DNA of 64,000 nucleotides from Ptychodera flava (taxonomy: Eukaryota > Hemichordata > Enteropneusta > Ptychoderidae): assembly GCF_041260155.1 (NCBI RefSeq), contig NW_027248277.1:6011910-6075909 (forward strand), written 5' to 3'. The notes under the pieces were generated by a model. It was not told the DNA's origin. It saw only the letters and a list, made by a program, of their open reading frames with translations, and ran no database searches. Positions 60,201-64,000 of this stretch are shown here, piece after piece. Position numbers and translations under genes: made by a program. How positions within the stretch are numbered: the stretch's first letter is position 1; every line of letters begins with the position of its first letter.

Positions 60201-61761
60201 CAATGAATATAAAATATGAGAAAACATCAGAATCTCTATCTAACTACTTTTTACGTCCATTATGCCCTACAGACTGGCAGGGCACATTTGCGGATGAAAA
60301 TCTTTTCGACGCACTACTTCTGAACGCCGTACGAATTGGACATGCCTATGCAGCTGTAAAGCACCCAGTTGTGTTAAAGCAAATTAGAGATCGCGATATT
60401 CCCATTGAGATAAGCCCGATATCTGGTCAGGTTTGTATTTATGTAAACAGGTATTTCTTTACATACATACATAGATACATAGATACATACATAGATACAT
60501 ACATACTATACATACATACATACATACATACATACATACATACATACATACATACATACATACATACATACATACATACATACATACATACATACATACA
60601 TACATACATACATACATACATACATACATACATACATACATACATACATACATACACATACATAGATACATACATACATACATACATACATACATACATA
60701 CATACATTACATACACACATACATACATACATACATACATACATACATACATACATACATACATACATACATACATACATACATACATACATACATACAT
60801 ACATACATACATACATACATACATACATACATACATACATACATACATACATACATACATACATACATACATACATACATACATACATACATACATACAT
60901 ACATACATACATACATACATACATACTCACATACATACATACATACATACATACATACATACATACATACATACATACATACATGCATGCATGCATACAT
61001 ACATACATACATACATACATACATACATACATACATACATACATACATACATACATACATACGAAATAACAAGGAAACATGCAGCTGTGTAAGATTTCTT
61101 GTCGCTTGACTATATCTAGCGACTCATTTCTTAGTCCAAGCCAATCATCTGAAAAACAATGCTGTATATTTAACTTATCTAAAGGTGCTGATGCATTTTG
61201 CTGACATCCGTAACCATCCTGGAGCTTACCTACTATCACGTGGCTATCCCGTGGTTGTGACTTCAGACAACAGAGCATGCTGGGGAGCGAGTCCCGCATC
61301 ACATGACTACTACGAGATGTTCATGGGTATCGCCAGTGCTAAAGCCGATCTACGCTTATTGAAACAGCTGACAAGGGATTCGATCAAGTAAGTTGCTGTG
61401 TTGACGTAATGTGCTCGTCGGTGTACACGATTACTGGCAGACATAGACCCTTCGTTGATAGGTGGAATGGTAGAGATACAAAAAAAAGATAAACGGAAAG
61501 AATTTTGCTTCTTCGAAAACAGAACAGAATACTTCATATTCCATGTTTACTTATTTGTCTATTTTTACTCGATTTTGTGCCTTCATATCTATTTATATGT
61601 ATCCATTTACATGTATTATCCTTTTCCCTATTTTTGTGTCAATCCATCTAATCATTTATCTAAATCTACTTCTTCTCTTTTTCCATTTATATATTCACCT
61701 TTCTATTTATCAATTGGCCTATGAATCGATTGTCCGTCTTTCTACATATCTATCTACCCAC

Positions 61762-61829
<68 letters not shown>

Positions 61830-61970
61830 CCGTCTATTTATCTATCCATCCATCCATCCATCCATCCATCCATCCATCCATCCATCCATCCATCAATCCA
61901 TCTATCTATCTATCTATCGATCGATCTATCGATCTATCTATCTATCTATCGATCTATCTATCTATCTATC

Positions 61971-62042
<72 letters not shown>

Positions 62043-62349
62043 AATCTATCTATCGATTGATCAATGATCGATCGATCTACTTTCTCTATACAGATACAGC
62101 AGTCTGAGTGATGTCCAAAAAGTAAAATGTACCAATATTTGGACTTCAAAATGGAACGATTTTCTGGATCAAGTCTTGGAGATGTACAATGTAACCAACT
62201 GGGAAGATTACATACCAGCTGAATCGACACAAACGACGCGTACACCCGTTGTTCGAGATGCTGCTTCGTCAATTTCACTGAGTTTCACATTTGTGGTTCT
62301 CATGTCCGTTTTCCTGTGTTTGCGACACGTACGACTAGTCAGTGCTTAA
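52494..62349 (+). CDS. ADGF/ADA2-like (CECR1-type) adenosine deaminase family protein (8 exons, 555 aa)
   Basis: Predicted exons 52494-52785, 54519-54738, 56664-56874, 57484-57611, 58869-59068, 60273-60430, 61185-61387 and 62094-62349; all GT-AG, phases consistent, stop TAA. Family members are secreted zinc enzymes that turn adenosine into inosine and can act as growth factors. Residues 1-18 are a signal peptide. The N-terminal ADGF segment is followed by MPKGASLHLH (His102, His104: zinc), [13 protein letters not shown] (His346, Glu349), RIGHA (His374), EISPISGQ and TSDNRACWG (Asp431). Differences from the usual motifs are Ser for Gly in HAGE, SGQ for SNQ, and Asn432-Arg433 for Asp-Pro in SSDDP. 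In adenosine deaminase that second Asp binds purine N7, so activity or substrate may be changed. Zinc ligands and the catalytic Glu remain. Residues 530-546 are hydrophobic, suggesting a membrane or GPI anchor, which is unusual for ADA2. Confidence 0.92.
53417..53529. repeat. Inverted repeat in deaminase-like intron 1
   Basis: TGGCATGTGCGGTCAACAA near 53419 and its exact inverse near 53507-53526, with a 70-base loop. Confidence 0.85.
54187..54290 (+). repeat. Intron repeat shared with 59163-59275
   Basis: GAGGGGGTCGTAGGAATTGA, GCATGCGCGACTT and ACGTAGCTGCAACATTTAAA. The intron 5 copy carries GTCGTCGGAACTGCGCATGT and CATAGCTGTAACTTTAAAA in the same order, so two introns hold copies of one dispersed unit. 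Confidence 0.65.
54519..54738 (+). CDS. Deaminase-like exon 2: zinc HxH motif and cysteine-rich insert
   Basis: Acceptor ACCCCTAG, donor GTAAGG. Encodes [30 protein letters not shown] and a charged QCSW region at the place of the putative receptor-binding insert of ADGFs. Confidence 0.92.
55973..56297. mobile_element. GCGCCTC-ended inverted-repeat element in deaminase-like intron 2
   Basis: The left end GGTTTGCGCCTCGAAAATGA is inverse to the right end AAGAGGCGCAGTCTACTTT. Related copies: 62875-63175, a right half at about 59600-59755, and a fragment at 25770-25860. Confidence 0.65.
56664..56874 (+). CDS. Deaminase-like exon 3
   Basis: Acceptor TCAACTAG, donor GTAAGT. Encodes [20 protein letters not shown] and [10 protein letters not shown]. 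Confidence 0.92.
57200..57257. repeat. GA microsatellite in deaminase-like intron 3
   Basis: Uninterrupted dinucleotide run. Confidence 0.95.
57484..57611 (+). CDS. Deaminase-like exon 4
   Basis: Acceptor TGACAAAG has a weak pyrimidine tract; donor GTAGGC. Encodes [14 protein letters not shown] and GFKVITGQV, in the right phase for both neighbours. Confidence 0.85.
58485..58690. repeat. ACAT tetranucleotide microsatellite in deaminase-like intron 4
   Basis: Imperfect at the left, nearly pure at the right. Thr-Tyr-Ile-His frames through it are artefacts. Confidence 0.95.
58869..59068 (+). CDS. Deaminase-like exon 5: HASE motif
   Basis: Acceptor AATTCTAG, donor GTGAGT. Encodes [20 protein letters not shown] and [10 protein letters not shown]. 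Ser replaces the usual Gly of HAGE. Confidence 0.92.
59163..59275 (+). repeat. Intron 5 copy of the 54187-54290 repeat
   Basis: Matches in order and orientation with several substitutions and short indels. Confidence 0.65.
60273..60430 (+). CDS. Deaminase-like exon 6: RIGHA and PISGQ motifs
   Basis: Acceptor CCCTACAG, donor GTTTGT. Encodes [32 protein letters not shown] and IEISPISGQ. The open frame continuing into the ACAT repeat after it is intron. Confidence 0.92.
60457..61062. repeat. 600 bp ACAT microsatellite in deaminase-like intron 6
   Basis: About 150 tetranucleotide copies with rare interruptions (ATAG, ACAC, GCAT). It lies 27 bases after the exon 6 donor and 120 bases before the exon 7 acceptor. 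Long open frames across it on both strands are repeat artefacts. Confidence 0.97.
61185..61387 (+). CDS. Deaminase-like exon 7: zinc-binding Asp
   Basis: Acceptor TCTAAAG, donor GTAAGT. Encodes [40 protein letters not shown] and [10 protein letters not shown]. Confidence 0.92.
61764..62075. repeat. TC, ATCC and ATCT microsatellite cluster in deaminase-like intron 7
   Basis: TC run at 61764-61826, ATCC repeats at about 61840-61895, ATCT repeats with ATCG variants to about 62075. The pyrimidine-rich array runs up to within 20 bases of the exon 8 acceptor. Confidence 0.95.
62094..62349 (+). CDS. Deaminase-like exon 8: C-terminus with hydrophobic tail
   Basis: Acceptor CTCTATACAG, directly after an ATCT microsatellite. 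Encodes [32 protein letters not shown], a Thr-rich spacer, the hydrophobic run [16 protein letters not shown] and the end RHVRLVSA. Confidence 0.92.
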
Positions 62350-62845
62350 AGCCCAACTAGCTGTATCTTTTAGCATTATTTTTATGATTTTACTTTTATG
62401 CTAAAATAAGTTTGTGTTAATGTACTAATTTAGGTGTGTGTAAGCTTATACACTCGATATCATTAACTACCCGTTATGAATGTATTTGCAATTTTGAACA
62501 AGATAAATATTACACTGCGATAAGATATTTGCTAAAACATTAAATCGGAGCCCCATGCGGAAAAGCAAAATCCATGGATACTGTGCATATCTGCACTGAA
62601 ATCTTCACATAAACTGCACAGAGTATTCCAATGTAATGCATAGGGGTGAATGTTTTCAACTGTGACATTGTATGGTGTGTTTCCATTATATTATTACCAA
62701 TGTTTGAAAATGGCGGGAAATCAAAATGACCGTTACAATTTGAATTTACTTGTCAAATGTTTCATAAAGGAAAGGTTTTCGAATGTAATAAAAGCCAATT
62801 TCCTTTTATAGGGTAGAATTCAGAGAAAACCAGGGGAGAATAGGA
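62346..62845. mobile_element. TTAA-ended element (AGCCCCACTAGCTG family), copy 2, at the stop codon
   Basis: Starts TTAAAGCCCAACTAGCTGTA and matches the inverse of 38968-39432 through AGCATTATTTTTATGATTTT, CTGCACTGAAATCTTCACAT and GGGTAGAATTCAGAGAAAAC. The far terminal repeat is not recognisable. It forms the presumed 3' UTR of the deaminase-like gene. Confidence 0.8.
62787..62792 (+). promoter_or_regulatory. Candidate polyadenylation signal of the deaminase-like gene
   Basis: AATAAA 438 bases after the stop, inside the transposon copy. No transcript data to confirm use. Confidence 0.4.
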
Positions 62846-62874
62846 AGATATTTTGAGGTCAACAAATTTAAAGA

Positions 62875-63175
62875 GTTACCGCTAGTAGGACGCGCCTCGA
62901 CAGAGAAAGACTTGAACTTTTCTCTCATGAAATTTTCAGCAATACTCTTACCAAATGAAGAACAAAAATCAGGGTTCACAGTCAAACGTTCATTCAAAAT
63001 GACCGCCATTACATCTACGCGGAAAAAATGAAATATTGGAATTTTTGAAAAATTAAGAGTGTAATTTTATTTTTGCTCCAAGAGCTTTAAAACAAGCCCC
63101 CGAGATCAGAAAAGAATTGTAAAAATTTTCAAGTCCGAATATCTGTTCCCAAGATGCACTCTACTCTCAATCTAT
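62875..63175. mobile_element. GCGCCTC-ended inverted-repeat element, second copy
   Basis: Left end GGACGCGCCTCGACAGAGAA, right end AAGATGCACTCTACTCTC. The interior AAAAATTTTCAAGTCCGAAT and ATCTGTTCCCAAG match the copy at 55973-56297. Confidence 0.6.
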
Positions 63176-64000
63176 CAATTTTTCTCAATCATTACACTGC
63201 TAGTGGTTCAGCTATATTGGTGACACCGACTCCGTTTTATATAGGTTATCGAAAGAATTCGACCGGGTCGACCAAGTAACAGGAAAACGATAAATGCACT
63301 ACAAAAAAGCAGTTTCGTGAAATTGTTTTTGTTCCCAGATTGACACTGATGTTTGATAAATTTTCGTCATCGAGATATATGTCAAGGCTGTGAAAGACAT
63401 CGTCATTTCACGGCATTTGTCAAACTTCAGCTTCGAGATTTACTTGTACTTTCAGTGGTTCATAATATCCAAAATAAGCATTTATACTTGAGTGAATTTT
63501 TCTTTCTTTTTTTGTTATCAAATTATCCAATGAATATGCTTCTCTGTTTAATAAAAACTTCACTTGTTTGCTAAATATTAAAATTACAGGCTATGGTGTG
63601 ATGTAAACGCAGCGAATGCATTAAACTTTATCGCTTTCCAGTAAGTGATTTTCACTCTGGGTATTTTTCTAATAAAATGGATCGCGACCTCCGATGACCT
63701 AATGATCGTTTATGCAACGCTGAGCTCCTCACAATATGAAAATATGTCACCACTGTGGAGTAAGGTCGTCGATCATAAAAACTGACACACTAGAAACGCA
63801 ATCTATTATTTTTGGCGCCCCCCCCCCACCAAACACCACCACAACCACCGAAACGAAATTGTTTAAAAACTGTGTTGTTGATATTCTTCTTCATCATAGT
63901 TATTAATTGAAATATATTCTGAACGTAAAATTAGAGATGGCAGGCATTAACCTCTAGTAACAGTGAAACATGACACCAAAAAATGTTCGATAAACATAAC
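63176..64000. other. Intergenic, no gene
   Basis: No supported exon. Contains a short C-rich run near 63822. Confidence 0.45.

Noticed and set aside
60439-61302. Minus-strand frame of 287 codons and plus-strand frame of 295 codons
   Set aside because: Both run through the ACAT array; only the first part of the plus frame (60273-60430) is a true exon.

Overview
This is a stretch of animal nuclear genome. Genes are split by GT-AG introns of 0.1 to 6 kb, intergenic and intronic DNA is full of microsatellites, small inverted-repeat transposons and tRNA-derived SINEs, and there is no bacterial gene packing. The gene content (a secreted ADGF/ADA2-type adenosine deaminase, an ACAD6-like acyl-CoA dehydrogenase, a C2H2 zinc-finger protein, a Crypton relic) fits a marine invertebrate. 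A deuterostome such as a hemichordate is plausible but not proven.

Layout. 1-1170 is a tandem satellite of about 350 bp units. 1345-4640 (minus) is a decayed Crypton tyrosine-recombinase gene split by a 1.69 kb Harbinger-like element. 7.2-9.1 kb is a microsatellite cluster with two tRNA-like SINE fragments. 9572-15425 (plus) is a four-exon gene for a small secreted, membrane-anchored protein, with a possible alternative last exon at 15745-15941. 18892-27283 (minus) is a complete nine-exon mitochondrial acyl-CoA dehydrogenase gene. About 29.68-33.29 kb is a degraded duplicate of that locus: it keeps relics of exons 1, 2, 3, 4 and 9, lost exons 5-8, and carries frameshifts and dead splice sites. 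34.9-35.8 kb holds three long hairpins. 35386-43469 (plus) is a zinc-finger gene whose first exon is predicted at 35386-35475 and whose large last exon starts at 41919. 43.5-51 kb is mostly inverted-repeat transposons. 52494-62349 (plus) is a complete eight-exon ADGF/ADA2-like gene with altered active-site motifs and a hydrophobic C-terminus; its stop codon lies inside the TTAA end of a transposon that supplies the 3' flank.

The three complete genes do not form an obvious pathway. The acyl-CoA dehydrogenase would work in the mitochondrial matrix, the deaminase-like protein outside the cell or on its surface, and the zinc-finger protein in the nucleus. The most interesting points are the divergent deaminase site, the transposon at its stop codon, the possible alternative membrane anchor of the small secreted protein, the paralogous dehydrogenase relic, and several families of TTAA-ended or long-TSD foldback elements. 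I did not find a defined new multi-gene system. Exon calls were made by eye from splice sites, reading phase and family similarity; no database or transcript data were used.
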